From NCBI RefSeq assembly GCF_025291715.1, contig NZ_JAMBIZ010000006.1, positions 1 to 64,000 of the forward strand: a stretch of DNA of 64,000 bases, given 5' to 3'. Under the pieces are notes generated by a model. That model was not told the origin of the DNA and did not search any database. It saw only the letters and a list, made by a program, of their open reading frames with translations. Position 1 is the first letter of the stretch. Every line of letters begins with the position of its first letter. The translations under genes were made by a program, and so were the position numbers. Positions 34,126 to 44,073 of this stretch are shown here, in pieces. Origin of the DNA: Metasolibacillus sp. (GTDB lineage Bacteria > Bacillota > Bacilli > Bacillales_A > Planococcaceae).

Positions 34126-35955
34126 ATGAAAAGTTTATTGAAGTTCATTACATGCGGCAGTGTCGATGATGGTAAATCAACATTAATTGGCCATATGCTG
34201 TATGATGCAAAGCTATTATTTGCTGACCAAGAAAAAGCTTTGGAGCTAGATAGCAAGCTAGGAAGCCGCGGTGGGGAAATTGATTATTCACTGCTTTTAG
34301 ATGGCTTGCTGGCAGAGCGTGAGCAAGGAATAACAATTGATGTTGCTTATCGTTATTTTACAACAGACCATCGTTCATTTATTGTGGCGGATACTCCAGG
34401 GCATGAGGAATATACACGTAATATGGCTGTGGGGGCTTCCTTTGCAGACCTTGCGATTATTTTAGTAGATGCAACAAAGGGCGTTATTACACAAACGAAG
34501 CGTCATGCACGTATTTGTGCGCTAATGGGTGTAAAAAATCTTGTGCTTGCTATCAATAAGATGGATTTAGTGAATTTTAATGAAGTACGCTTTACGAAAA
34601 TTAAAAATGACTTCTTGCAGTTGATTGAGGAGTTTCGTTTAGAGAGTGTGCAAGTAATTCCAGTTTCTGCGACGAACGGAGACAATATTACGAAAAAATC
34701 TGCAAATACGCCATGGTACGATGGTTTAGCGTTGCTGCCTTATTTAGAGTCAGTGGACATTCATCAAGAGCAAGAGCAAGATTTTTTCTTAATGCCTGTT
34801 CAACGTGTGAGTAGACCGAACCATACATTCCGAGGCTTCCAAGGACAAATTGAGGCAGGGAAAATCGCAGTCGGTGATGAAATTACGACATTGCCAAGCA
34901 ATGAAAAGGCGAAGGTAAAAAGCATTTTCGTCACAGATCGTGAAGTGCAAGTGGCTAGTGCGGGGCAGCCTGTGACAATCCAATTACACAGAGAGGTAGA
35001 TGTTTCGCGCGGCTGTGTATTAACGACAGACAGGGAAATTGCAGTAGCGGATTTGTTGACGGCTCAAATTTTATGGATGGATGATACAGAGCTTGAGGTT
35101 GGAAAAAATTATTTCATTAAAGTAGGAACGAAAACGATTCCTAGCACAATTGTTGCAATTCATCATAAGGTGGACATTAATACAGGCCAGCATTTAAAGG
35201 CGGATAAAATTACTAAAAATGAGTTGGCGACATGTGATATTGCATTATCTGAAAAGGTTGTTTTTGATGCCTTTGAACGAAATGAGGCATTAGGCAATTT
35301 TATTTTAATTGATCGCATTACGAATATGACTGCGGCATGCGGTGTCGTGCAAGAGGCTGTTGAAGATAATAAAAATATTTTTTGGCAGCAAACAGATGTG
35401 ACGCGCGAGGTGCGTGCTGAGCAAAAAGGACAAAAGCCATTAACATTATGGTTCACAGGGCTTTCTGGCTCAGGGAAATCGACACTAGCAAACGAAGTAG
35501 AAAAGCGCCTTGTATCATTGGGCTACCATACGATGCTGCTTGATGGTGATAATGTGCGATTAGGATTAAATAAAGATTTGGGCTTTGAAGAAGCTGGACG
35601 TATCGAAAATATTCGCCGCATCGCAGAGGTGGCGAAGCTGATGAACGATGCGGGATTAATTACATTAACATCGTTTATCTCACCTTTTGAGCAGGATCGC
35701 CGCAAAGCACAGCAAATCGTCGGAGATGCTTATATTGAAATATATGTGAGCACACCGCTTGAAGTATGTGAAAAACGTGATGTTAAAGGGCTTTACCAAA
35801 AAGCTCGTGCTCAGGAAATAGCTGATTTCACAGGGATTTCGAGCCCATATGAGGAGCCGGAAAAACCGCATATTACAATTGACACAAGCGATATTTCCTT
35901 AGAGGATGCGGCGGATTATATTGTCAAAGAAGTATTGAAGATAGGTGGAAAATAG
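34126..35955 (+). CDS. cysNC: Bifunctional sulfate adenylyltransferase subunit/APS kinase CysNC
   Basis: Fused enzyme of 609 aa. The N-terminal CysN part (1 to about 430) is an elongation-factor-like GTPase: G1 SVDDGKST, G3 DTPGHEEY, G4 NKMD, followed by beta-barrel domains. The C-terminal CysC part has the P-loop GLSGSGKS at 445-452, DGDNVRLGLN and the EDRRKAQ-like FEQDRRKAQ, and phosphorylates APS to PAPS. The ATG at 34126 directly follows the cysD stop codon; AGAGGGG is upstream. Confidence 0.95.
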   Translation: MKSLLKFITCGSVDDGKSTLIGHMLYDAKLLFADQEKALELDSKLGSRGGEIDYSLLLDGLLAEREQGITIDVAYRYFTTDHRSFIVADTPGHEEYTRNMAVGASFADLAIILVDATKGVITQTKRHARICALMGVKNLVLAINKMDLVNFNEVRFTKIKNDFLQLIEEFRLESVQVIPVSATNGDNITKKSANTPWYDGLALLPYLESVDIHQEQEQDFFLMPVQRVSRPNHTFRGFQGQIEAGKIAVGDEITTLPSNEKAKVKSIFVTDREVQVASAGQPVTIQLHREVDVSRGCVLTTDREIAVADLLTAQILWMDDTELEVGKNYFIKVGTKTIPSTIVAIHHKVDINTGQHLKADKITKNELATCDIALSEKVVFDAFERNEALGNFILIDRITNMTAACGVVQEAVEDNKNIFWQQTDVTREVRAEQKGQKPLTLWFTGLSGSGKSTLANEVEKRLVSLGYHTMLLDGDNVRLGLNKDLGFEEAGRIENIRRIAEVAKLMNDAGLITLTSFISPFEQDRRKAQQIVGDAYIEIYVSTPLEVCEKRDVKGLYQKARAQEIADFTGISSPYEEPEKPHITIDTSDISLEDAADYIVKEVLKIGGK

Positions 35956-35994
35956 TAATTCGCACGCAAGCAATTTGTTAGTCAGAGAAATTAA

Positions 35995-36037
35995 AAAGTG
36001 TAAGAATTCATTGTGAAAAATGGCTTTCTTACACTTT
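35995..36037. terminator. Terminator between cysNC and cysQ
   Basis: AAAGTGTAAGAA (35995-36006) pairs with TTCTTACACTTT (36026-36037). On the minus strand the stem runs into TTTAATTT, so it mainly serves cysQ; it also closes the + operon. Confidence 0.7.
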
Positions 36038-36052
36038 AGATAATAGGATTTT

Positions 36053-36871
36053 CTATGCTCCTGTCACAATATGGAATGGATTTTTTAATTGCGCTTTATT
36101 ATAGAGCAAAGGCTGATTTGTTGTCGTATCAAGTACTTGGCCGCCACTATATTTTACGATGGCTTCACCAGCAGCGGTATCCCATTCCATTGAGTAGCTG
36201 AAGCGGGGGTAGACATCAACCTTACCTTCTGCGACGAGGCACATTTTAATGGAGCTACCAGATGTTACAAGCTCGATTTGTTGATGCTGCTCCCGCATTT
36301 TTTGAATATATGCCTCTGTCTCGTTGGAAAAATGTGAGCGACTTACAGCGATAGCAAAGGATTCTCTAGCTGTTTCGATAGGCAACTTTTGAGCAATTGT
36401 TAACAATGCACCTTCGCTATCAATTTTTTCGAGACGTTGAGTGCAATTGATTAATTGATATGAGCCGAGTTCGCTAGAGGCAAAATACATTGTATCAAGT
36501 ACAGGACAATAAATAACGCCAAGCACAGGTGTGCCATCTTCAACAAGGGCGATATTGACGGTGAATTCCCCGTTGCGTTTAATAAATTCCTTTGTGCCAT
36601 CTAGCGGGTCAACTAGCCATAAAGCATGCCATTTGCTGCGCTCTGTATAATCTGCAAGCTCGCCCTCCTCACTAATGACAGGAATATGTGGATAGCTGCT
36701 GATAAGCTGTGAATAAATAATTTGATGTGCCCTTTTGTCTGCAATTGTGACAGGAGATTCATCATTTTTTAATTCGATGTTCATCTCGTTTGTATGATAA
36801 ACAGTTAAAATTTCTTGGCCGGCTTTAAAGGCGATACGAATCGGCTCTAAAATTTGTATAAGGTTTTTCAT
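36053..36871 (-). CDS. cysQ: 3'(2'),5'-bisphosphate nucleotidase CysQ
   Basis: Inositol-monophosphatase-fold phosphatase of 272 aa that hydrolyses PAP, the toxic by-product of PAPS use, to AMP. Metal-binding motifs are SEEGELADY, VDPLDGTKEFIKRNGEF and WDTAAGEAIVKYSGG. Its presence agrees with PAPS being made by CysNC. The regulator gene ends 18 bp upstream on the same strand, so they likely form an operon divergent from the siroheme genes. Confidence 0.93.
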   Translation of the reverse strand: MKNLIQILEPIRIAFKAGQEILTVYHTNEMNIELKNDESPVTIADKRAHQIIYSQLISSYPHIPVISEEGELADYTERSKWHALWLVDPLDGTKEFIKRNGEFTVNIALVEDGTPVLGVIYCPVLDTMYFASSELGSYQLINCTQRLEKIDSEGALLTIAQKLPIETARESFAIAVSRSHFSNETEAYIQKMREQHQQIELVTSGSSIKMCLVAEGKVDVYPRFSYSMEWDTAAGEAIVKYSGGQVLDTTTNQPLLYNKAQLKNPFHIVTGA

Positions 36872-36889
36872 TTACATAAGCTCCATTTC

Positions 36890-37771
36890 TTAAAATAGTT
36901 GACGCAATGCTTCAATGAATATGTTGACATTCCTTTTTTCTTTCATTGAAGGTGCGTAAATGTACGATAGTGTCCGTAAAAGAGGAGGGGCATCGAGCTG
37001 TATTACATGCATTTCACCCGTCTTTAAATCTCGTTCGATAACACTTTTTGATAGCATGGAAAGACCTAAATTATTCATAACAGTTTCCTTTATTCCTTGG
37101 ATGCTGCTAATGGACATTAATGTTTTTACTTTCAGCTCATTTGCTTGTAAAAACTGCTTTAAATATTCGCCTGTTCCTGAGCCAATTTCACGCGTAATCC
37201 AATCTTCATTTTGCAAATCAGCAATTGACACATTTTTTTTAGCTGCTAACGGATGGCAGGCGGCGGAAACAATTACTAGCTCATCATCTTTAAACGGCTC
37301 TACGATAATCTCTTTTTCGTTTGTTTTGCCTTCAACTAAGCCGATATCAACTTGAAAAAGCTTAGCACATTGAACAATTTCCTCAGTATTACCAATAATA
37401 ATTTGAAAGGAAAGCTCGGGGTATTGTTCTTTTAATTTAACAAGTAATGGAGGAAGGATGTATTCACCAATTGTAAAGCTTGCACCGATTTTTAGATGAC
37501 CTTGCACTGTATGGTGATAATCTAATAGCTCCTGACTTGTTTGTTCATAGAGCTGTACCATTTGTCTCGCTCGCTCTAGCAATATTTCCCCAGTAGGTGT
37601 AATGCAAAGTAGCTTAGGGGAACGTTGGAAAAGCTGTGTTTGAAATTCCCTTTCTAAGTTTTTAATATGTAAGCTTACTGTTGGCTGTGACATGCATAGT
37701 GCATCAGCGGTTTTTGTGAAATTTTTTATTTCGCATAACTTAATAAACGTATGAAGCTCCTCAATATTCAT
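36890..37771 (-). CDS. cysL: LysR-family regulator, CysL-like
   Basis: Transcription activator of 293 aa. The winged helix-turn-helix (1-60) has NFTKTADALCMSQPTVSLHI; the effector domain starts with LKIGASFTIGEYILPPLL, typical of the CysL/CbbR branch. In Bacillus subtilis CysL activates cysJI. Here the gene is divergent from the SUMT-sirB-yezD-cysJI operon and upstream of cysQ, which matches that role. The inducer is not known from sequence. Confidence 0.85.
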   Translation of the reverse strand: MNIEELHTFIKLCEIKNFTKTADALCMSQPTVSLHIKNLEREFQTQLFQRSPKLLCITPTGEILLERARQMVQLYEQTSQELLDYHHTVQGHLKIGASFTIGEYILPPLLVKLKEQYPELSFQIIIGNTEEIVQCAKLFQVDIGLVEGKTNEKEIIVEPFKDDELVIVSAACHPLAAKKNVSIADLQNEDWITREIGSGTGEYLKQFLQANELKVKTLMSISSIQGIKETVMNNLGLSMLSKSVIERDLKTGEMHVIQLDAPPLLRTLSYIYAPSMKEKRNVNIFIEALRQLF

Positions 37772-37925
37772 CTAGCAATCCCCTTTCTTCCACACGATTA
37801 TATTTGCTGATAGCCTCGATTATTAATTGTTATTTTACCAATCAATGAGCATATAGTAAAGTAAACTTATTGGAATTATTAGTTTTTAAAACATAGTTTA
37901 CCTATAAGTATTGGAGGGGTAGTTC
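37772..37925. promoter_or_regulatory. Divergent regulatory region of cysL and the siroheme/sulfite reductase operon
   Basis: 154-bp AT-rich spacer. GTAAACTTATTGG (around 37860) and GTTTACCTATAAGTATTGG (around 37898) form an imperfect direct/inverted pair suited to a LysR regulator. Exact boxes cannot be fixed by eye. Confidence 0.45.
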
Positions 37926-38693
37926 ATGGGTAAAGTTTATATTGTTGGTGCTGGGCCTGGAGATGTAGAGCTTATCACGGTAAAAGGACTTCGTTGTATT
38001 AAAGAAGCGGATGTTATTTTATATGATCGTTTAATTAATCATGAGTTATTAAGCTATGCAAAGCCAAATGCACAATTGATTTTTTGTGGAAAGCTGCCAA
38101 ATCGCCATGCGATGATTCAAGAGCATATTAACCATTCACTTGTACAGTATGCAAAGCAAGGTAAGGTGGTAACGCGTTTAAAGGGTGGAGACCCATTTGT
38201 CTTTGGACGTGGTGCCGAGGAGGCAGAAGTATTAGCAAGCCACCATATTCCATATGAAATTGTTCCAGGAATTACATCTGGTATTGCAGCGCCAGCCTAT
38301 GCAGGCATCCCTGTGACGCATCGTGATCTTGGCTCAAGCTTTGCTATTGTGACAGGGCATATGAGAGAAGGGAAGGATGATTCAATTAAATGGGAAAGCC
38401 TTGCTAATGGCGTCGATACATTAGCGATTTATATGGGTGTTGGCAATTTACCTTATATTTGTAATCAACTATTAAAATATGGGCGTACTGCGACAACGCC
38501 TGTTGCCCTTGTTCATATGGGGACATTTGAAGAACAGCAAACCGTTACAGGGACGCTTGAGACAATTGTTGACATTGCATTGGAGAGCAATGTGAAAAAT
38601 CCTAGCATTATTATTGTTGGAGAAGTGGTTTCATTGCGAGAAAAAATTCAATGGTTTGAGGCGCAAAATCAATTAAGTGAAAGTGTTGTGTAG
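37926..38693 (+). CDS. cobA: Uroporphyrinogen-III C-methyltransferase (SUMT)
   Basis: SAM-dependent methyltransferase of 255 aa that makes precorrin-2, the first step from uroporphyrinogen III to siroheme. YIVGAGPGDVELITVKGL at the N terminus, RLKGGDPFVFGRGAEEAEVL, VPGITSGIAAPAYAGIPVTHR and ATTPVALVHMGTFEEQQTV are the family signatures. Siroheme is the cofactor of CysI, encoded three genes on. The oxidase/ferrochelatase domain of CysG is absent; SirB supplies the chelatase. Confidence 0.94.
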   Translation: MGKVYIVGAGPGDVELITVKGLRCIKEADVILYDRLINHELLSYAKPNAQLIFCGKLPNRHAMIQEHINHSLVQYAKQGKVVTRLKGGDPFVFGRGAEEAEVLASHHIPYEIVPGITSGIAAPAYAGIPVTHRDLGSSFAIVTGHMREGKDDSIKWESLANGVDTLAIYMGVGNLPYICNQLLKYGRTATTPVALVHMGTFEEQQTVTGTLETIVDIALESNVKNPSIIIVGEVVSLREKIQWFEAQNQLSESVV

Positions 38694-38695
38694 AA

Positions 38696-39463
38696 ATGCA
38701 GGCTATTTTATATATCGGTCATGGCACAAGACTAAAGCAAGGAGTGGAGGAGGCCCTTCAATTTATTGAAGCGGTTAAACAGCAAATTCCTATTGAAATT
38801 CAGGAGATTGCGTTTTTAGAGCTAGTAGAGCCAGATATAGTGCAGGGTGTTGGGCGTTGTGTAGCACAAGGAGCAACAACAATAGCGATTGTGCCATTGC
38901 TGCTATTAACAGCGCAGCATGCCAAGGAGGATATTCCGTTAGAAATAGAAAAAGCGCAGCAGCTTTATCCACATGTGCAATTTACACTTGGGCGACCATT
39001 TGGAATTCACGACAAATTAATTGCTACCATTTATAAGCGCATTCAGGAGCAACAAATTGAAATTTCACACGAAGCAGAGGTGCTATTAATAGGGCGAGGC
39101 AGCAGCGATACAGCTGTTGTGCGAGATATGCAGGAAATTAGTGAGCATGTGCGCAGCAAATTTGGCTTTTCATCTGTTAAGGCATGCTTTTTATATGGAG
39201 CAGGTCCAGCCTTTCAAGATGCGCTAGAAGCGATTAAAGAACGCAATGTGAAGCAATTATTTATCGTGCCATATTTATTATTTTCTGGGCTGTTAAGCAA
39301 AGGGATTGAAAAAGATATAAGAGCATCGGAATTTGACTGTTCGCGCGTCATTTTATGCTCCAGTTTAGGTTATGACGACAATGTTCAGCAAGTATTAATA
39401 GAGCGAGTGCAAGAGGCTTTGCAAATAAGGGGGGACATGAATGACAAAGCAAAAGAGCAATAG
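38696..39463 (+). CDS. sirB: Sirohydrochlorin chelatase SirB
   Basis: Class II chelatase of 255 aa that inserts ferrous iron into sirohydrochlorin to give siroheme. LYIGHGTRLKQGVEEAL carries the metal-binding histidine, repeated in weaker form by LLIGRGSSD, and HAKEDIPLEI follows. It starts 2 bp after SUMT. The precorrin-2 dehydrogenase (SirC) is not in this window, so that step must be encoded elsewhere. The last codons overlap yezD. Confidence 0.9.
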   Translation: MQAILYIGHGTRLKQGVEEALQFIEAVKQQIPIEIQEIAFLELVEPDIVQGVGRCVAQGATTIAIVPLLLLTAQHAKEDIPLEIEKAQQLYPHVQFTLGRPFGIHDKLIATIYKRIQEQQIEISHEAEVLLIGRGSSDTAVVRDMQEISEHVRSKFGFSSVKACFLYGAGPAFQDALEAIKERNVKQLFIVPYLLFSGLLSKGIEKDIRASEFDCSRVILCSSLGYDDNVQQVLIERVQEALQIRGDMNDKAKEQ

Positions 39464-39587
39464 TGAGCTTACACTTGAAAGCATTAAAGAAATGTTAGGG
39501 TCGATTAAATTTGGAACGATTACACTCGTTATACAAGATGGGCATGTCGTTCAAATTGAAAAGAACGAAAAAATTCGTTTGAAATAA
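39441..39587 (+). CDS. yezD: YezD family small protein (DUF2292)
   Basis: 48-aa protein: an N-terminal helical part (ELTLESIKEMLGSIKFG) and a beta hairpin (TITLVIQDGHVVQIEKNEK). This matches YezD/DUF2292, small proteins often found with sulfur assimilation genes. AAGGGGGG (39428 on) precedes it and it overlaps the sirB end by 23 bp. Function unknown; its place between siroheme and sulfite reductase genes suggests a helper role. Confidence 0.85.
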   Translation: MTKQKSNSELTLESIKEMLGSIKFGTITLVIQDGHVVQIEKNEKIRLK

Positions 39588-39615
39588 TTAGCTAATGATT
39601 CGAGAGGTGGAAAAC

Positions 39616-41412
39616 TTGACTTTACAAGTATTGAACAGCCCTTTTAGTGAGGAGCAAGTAAAACAATTAAACACGCTATTACCTACATTAAATGACTATC
39701 AAAAAATTTGGTTAACAGGTTATTTAAGCGTTGTACCAGCGACAGCAGTAGTGCCGGTTATTGACACAGCAGAAGAGGTAAAGGTGATTGCTACAGAGCC
39801 GCAATCAGCAACGATTTTATATGGCTCGCAAACAGGTAATGCTCAAAGCTTAGCGGAAAAGCTTGGGAAAGAACTGAAGGACGCTGGTGTAGAGGCAACC
39901 GTCTTAGCAATGTCAGCATTTAAAACAAATCAGCTAAAGAAGTTAACAAATTTATTTATTATTACGAGTACACATGGCGAGGGGACACCGCCAGATAATG
40001 CGATTCAATTCCATGAATTTTTATATAGCAAACGGGCGCCGAAGCTAGAGAGTATACAGTATTCTGTGTTAGCGCTTGGCGATAGCTCTTACGAGTTTTT
40101 CTGCAAAACAGGTGCTGACTTTGATGAGCAATTAGCAAAGCTTGGTGCACAGCGCATCGTGCCACGTGTTGACTGTGATTTAGATTATGATGACTTAGCA
40201 GCAGGTTGGTTTGAAAACGTGAAAAATGCATTAGTCACAGTGGCTCCAGCTACTGTCTCGCAAACAAGTGTGGTAACGAAAGATCCTAGTAGTACACAAT
40301 ATTCGAAAAAGAATCCATTTTATGCAGAGGTGCTTGAAAAAATTAATTTAAATGGACGCGGCTCTAATAAAGCGACATACCATGTTGAACTTTCATTAGA
40401 GGAATCAGGATTAACATACGCGCCAGGTGATAGCATTGGCATTTTACCTGAAAACGATGAACAGCTAGTTCGCTTATTAATTGAAGCATTAGGCTTCCAG
40501 CAAGAGGAAATCGTTCAAGTGGATGAGCAAGCTGTACCATTAGGTGAAGTGCTACAAAGAAAGCTTGAAATTACGGTATTATCAAAGCCGTTGCTACAAA
40601 AAATTCAAAACTTTACAGTCAATTCGGATTTAGCGGAGCTTTTACAAGATGATCAGAAGTGGAAGGACTATGTATACGGTCGAGATTTATTAGATGTGGT
40701 ACGAAGCTTTGGTCCATTTTCGTGGAATGCGCAGCAATTTGTTGAGCTATTGCGCAAAATTCCAGCACGCTTATACTCGATTGCCTCAAGTCAGGAAGCA
40801 AACGAGGAAGAGGCGCATTTAACAATCGGCAAAGTGAGCTACGAGACAGATGGGCGCGATCGGCTTGGTGTTTGCTCAGGTCAAATTGCAGAGCGCATTG
40901 AGATTGGGCAAAAGCTGCCTATTTATATTCATGCGAATCCGAATTTTAAATTACCACAGGATGACAATATACCAATTATTATGATTGGTGCTGGTACAGG
41001 GATTGCACCATTCCGCTCATTCGTGGAGGAGCGTGCAGCACGCGGAGCGGAAGGCAAGTCATGGCTATTTTTTGGTGACCAGCATTTCGTGACTGACTTC
41101 CTCTATCAAACAGATTGGCAGGGCTGGGTAAAGGATGGCTCATTAACAAATTTGACAACAGCATTTTCACGTGATGGTGAGGAGAAAGTATACGTCCAGC
41201 ATCGCTTACAGGAGCATGCAAAGGAGCTATATGAGTGGATTGAGCAAGGTGCTGTCATTTATGTATGTGGCGATGAGAAGACAATGGCGGCTGATGTTGA
41301 TAAAACGCTTCATGCCATTATTGCAGAGCAAGGGGCAAAAGCAGCTGAGCAGGCAGCAGAATATATCAACAATTTAAAGCAGCAGCAACGTTATCAAAGA
41401 GATGTTTATTAG
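39616..41412 (+). CDS. cysJ: Sulfite reductase [NADPH] flavoprotein subunit CysJ
   Basis: Diflavin reductase of 598 aa passing electrons from NADPH through FAD and FMN to CysI. Flavodoxin domain LYGSQTGNAQSLAEKLG (about 70-86) and STHGEGTPPDNA; FAD domain ARLYSIASSQ and GVCSGQIAER; NADPH domain IGAGTGIAPFRSFVEERA and VYVCGDEKTMAADV. TTG start at 39616 with GAGAGGTGG upstream; it gives LTLQVLNSPFSEEQ, the conserved beginning in bacilli. An ATG seven codons earlier is less likely. Confidence 0.94.
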   Translation: MTLQVLNSPFSEEQVKQLNTLLPTLNDYQKIWLTGYLSVVPATAVVPVIDTAEEVKVIATEPQSATILYGSQTGNAQSLAEKLGKELKDAGVEATVLAMSAFKTNQLKKLTNLFIITSTHGEGTPPDNAIQFHEFLYSKRAPKLESIQYSVLALGDSSYEFFCKTGADFDEQLAKLGAQRIVPRVDCDLDYDDLAAGWFENVKNALVTVAPATVSQTSVVTKDPSSTQYSKKNPFYAEVLEKINLNGRGSNKATYHVELSLEESGLTYAPGDSIGILPENDEQLVRLLIEALGFQQEEIVQVDEQAVPLGEVLQRKLEITVLSKPLLQKIQNFTVNSDLAELLQDDQKWKDYVYGRDLLDVVRSFGPFSWNAQQFVELLRKIPARLYSIASSQEANEEEAHLTIGKVSYETDGRDRLGVCSGQIAERIEIGQKLPIYIHANPNFKLPQDDNIPIIMIGAGTGIAPFRSFVEERAARGAEGKSWLFFGDQHFVTDFLYQTDWQGWVKDGSLTNLTTAFSRDGEEKVYVQHRLQEHAKELYEWIEQGAVIYVCGDEKTMAADVDKTLHAIIAEQGAKAAEQAAEYINNLKQQQRYQRDVY

Positions 41413-41438
41413 ATGGAAAATGAAATGAGGCGAATAGA

Positions 41439-43160
41439 ATGACGGAGAAAGTTGTATTACCACCACAGCCTGGTAAGCCAAGTGATGTGGAACGAATAAA
41501 AAGTGAAAGCAATTACTTGCGTGGTACGCTTGAAGAAACGATGAACAACCCATTAAGCTCAGGCATTCCTGATGATGATAATCGCTTAATGAAGTTTCAT
41601 GGCAGCTATTTGCAGGATGATCGTGATTTGCGCAATGAACGCCAAAAGCAAAAGCTTGAACCAGCTTATCAATTTATGGCACGTGTGCGTACACCAGGTG
41701 GGGCAGCGACACCAGCACAATGGCTTGTAATGGATGAGATGGGTAGAAAGTATGGCAATGGCTCGCTTAAGCTAACGACACGTCAAGCATTCCAAGTACA
41801 TGGAATTTTAAAATGGAATATGAAAAAGTATATGCAGGAAATTCATGAGGCACTGTTAGACTGTATCGCAGCGTGTGGAGATGTCAATCGTAACGTTATG
41901 TGTAATGTCAATCCGAATCAGTCGAAGCTGCATGAAGAAGTGTATACATGGTCTGCAAAGCTGAGCGAGCATTTACTGCCAAAAACGCAGGCTTATCATG
42001 AGCTATGGTTGGATGGAGAAAAGGTTTACGATGGGCAGGAAAAAGAGGTTGAGCCAATGTATGGTGCCTTGTATTTGCCACGTAAATTTAAAATCGGCAT
42101 CGCTATTCCACCAAGTAACGATATTGATGTTTTTTCACAGGATATCGGTTTGATTGCAATTGAAGAGAACAATCAGCTTATTGGCTTTAACGTTGCTGTT
42201 GGTGGCGGTATGGGGATGACACATGGCGATACGGCTACTTATCCGCAGCTTGGTCGTTTAGTCGGCTATATTCCAAAGGAACGTTTACTTGAGACGGCAG
42301 AGAAAATTTTAACGATTCAGCGTGATTATGGCAACCGTTCTGTACGTAAAAATGCGCGTTTTAAATATACGATTGATGCACGTGGTCTTGATTGGTTTAA
42401 AGAGGAGCTTCACCAACGTTTAGGCTGGCAGCTTGAAGAGGCTCGTCCATATTCCTTTAAACGTACAGGTGATGAGTTTGGCTGGATTAAAGGTGAAGAT
42501 GGCAAATGGCATTTCACGCTCTTTATTCAAAATGGTCGTGTGCGTGATTTTGAGGACTATCAGCTAATGACGGGACTTCGTGAAATTGCAAAGGTGCATA
42601 CAGGCTTATTCCGTCTAACGCCAAACCAAAACTTGCTAATTGCAGATGTGACACCACAGAAAAAGCGTACAATTGATGCGCTGTTGAAAAAATATAAAAT
42701 TACAGATGGTGCACATTATTCTGCATTACGTCGCAATTCAATTGCTTGCGTATCACTGCCAACATGCGGCTTAGCAATGGCTGAAGCAGAGCGTTATTTG
42801 CCATCATTAATTACGAAAATTGATAGCATACTTGAGGAGTTTGGGCTACTCGAAACGGAAATCGGCATAAGAATGTCAGGCTGTCCAAATGGCTGTTCAA
42901 GAGCAGCGATGGGGGAGATTGGCTTTATTGGCAAAGGGCCAGGTAAATACAATCTATACTTAGGTGGAGACTTTAAAGGACAACGCTTGAATAAAATTTA
43001 CCGTGAAAATATTGGCGAGGAAGAAATTTTATCAACATTGCGCCCAATACTTGAGCATTACGCAAAAGAGCGTGAGGAGCAGGAGCATTTCGGTGATTTT
43101 GTTATCCGTCAAGGCTATGTTGAGGCAGTAACAGACGGGCGTCAATTCCATTTATCATAA
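41439..43160 (+). CDS. cysI: Sulfite reductase hemoprotein subunit CysI
   Basis: Siroheme and [4Fe-4S] enzyme of 573 aa that reduces sulfite to sulfide with six electrons. Cluster and siroheme ligands are C437, C443, C482 and C486 in [10 protein letters not shown] and [10 protein letters not shown]. Substrate-binding basic residues lie in [10 protein letters not shown] and [13 protein letters not shown]. Usual full length. It ends the sulfur operon, followed by a strong terminator. Confidence 0.95.
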   Translation: MTEKVVLPPQPGKPSDVERIKSESNYLRGTLEETMNNPLSSGIPDDDNRLMKFHGSYLQDDRDLRNERQKQKLEPAYQFMARVRTPGGAATPAQWLVMDEMGRKYGNGSLKLTTRQAFQVHGILKWNMKKYMQEIHEALLDCIAACGDVNRNVMCNVNPNQSKLHEEVYTWSAKLSEHLLPKTQAYHELWLDGEKVYDGQEKEVEPMYGALYLPRKFKIGIAIPPSNDIDVFSQDIGLIAIEENNQLIGFNVAVGGGMGMTHGDTATYPQLGRLVGYIPKERLLETAEKILTIQRDYGNRSVRKNARFKYTIDARGLDWFKEELHQRLGWQLEEARPYSFKRTGDEFGWIKGEDGKWHFTLFIQNGRVRDFEDYQLMTGLREIAKVHTGLFRLTPNQNLLIADVTPQKKRTIDALLKKYKITDGAHYSALRRNSIACVSLPTCGLAMAEAERYLPSLITKIDSILEEFGLLETEIGIRMSGCPNGCSRAAMGEIGFIGKGPGKYNLYLGGDFKGQRLNKIYRENIGEEEILSTLRPILEHYAKEREEQEHFGDFVIRQGYVEAVTDGRQFHLS

Positions 43161-43170
43161 TAAATCGCAT

Positions 43171-43220
43171 AAAGGTTGTATGGAAAGTAGGTGCTTGCCT
43201 CCTTCCATACAACCTTTTTT
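43171..43220 (+). terminator. Rho-independent terminator of the cysJI operon
   Basis: 15-bp stem AAAGGTTGTATGGAA (43171-43185) and complement (43203-43217) with a run of T. Confidence 0.88.
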
Positions 43221-43277
43221 AGCCAATATATCGAATTGTAGGGGAACATCAAGAATATTATTTGTTTCTTCAATTTT

Positions 43278-43895
43278 TTACATATTACTGAAGAACAAGA
43301 AGGCAATTAAAGCTCCAAGTGACAGTATAAAAATTAAAATAATAACAGCTGGAATAATTAGCGTGAAAAATGCTTTCCAATTAGAGAATTGGTGCGCTTC
43401 TGCTACAACAGCAACAGACACAACAAATGACCAAATACCGAGTGCAAATGAGAGTAGCATAACAACTAAAAAAATAGCAATACCTGTTCCTGAGAAGGCT
43501 AACTCTGTATTTAAAAGAGTGTCAGGTGATACGACGAACCAAATTAAATAAATTGGTCCCATCGCTGCAGCTGGAATTGATGCTAAGCTCATCACTTTAT
43601 ACATATCTGTATACGTAGATGTACCTTTAAAAAGTTTTCCGATTGCCCATGGAAAGAATGCTGTAATAAACAACCCTAATATTGCTAAAAAGGGAGATAA
43701 AAGAACTACTCCAATAAGGAATGGCCAAGTCAAGATTTCTCCAGTGTCTAAAAAGTTCACAGGTAAACTGATAATCGTACAAATTGTAATAATCATCATA
43801 GCGAAACCAAGTGTTTTGTGGTCAATCAAATAGCGAGCTGCTTGCTTTGGGTGTAGCCACACAGCAAGAAAAGGATTTAACGTTTTGTTATCCAT
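43278..43895 (-). CDS. Yip1 domain membrane protein
   Basis: Membrane protein of 205 aa with five hydrophobic helices. The N-terminal NPFLAVWLHPKQAARYLIDH (W-x-x-P-x-x-A-x-R) is the mark of bacterial Yip1/DUF1282 proteins. GGAGGT lies before the start at 43895; longer starts lack a ribosome site. Family function in bacteria is unknown, perhaps membrane organisation or transport. Confidence 0.8.
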   Translation of the reverse strand: MDNKTLNPFLAVWLHPKQAARYLIDHKTLGFAMMIITICTIISLPVNFLDTGEILTWPFLIGVVLLSPFLAILGLFITAFFPWAIGKLFKGTSTYTDMYKVMSLASIPAAAMGPIYLIWFVVSPDTLLNTELAFSGTGIAIFLVVMLLSFALGIWSFVVSVAVVAEAHQFSNWKAFFTLIIPAVIILIFILSLGALIAFLFFSNM

Positions 43896-44073
43896 CATAT
43901 ACCTCCAAAATAAAATATGTATTTCATTACCTATTATACCGAAAAAACAGATGAAAAGTTTCAAAAATTTACTATAATACTAAAATTGAGGTTTGGTGTC
44001 TATCCTTAGTGACAACCGTATTTTACAATCTGACAGTAACGCATTAAACTAAAATGAAAGAGGAGGGATTCTT

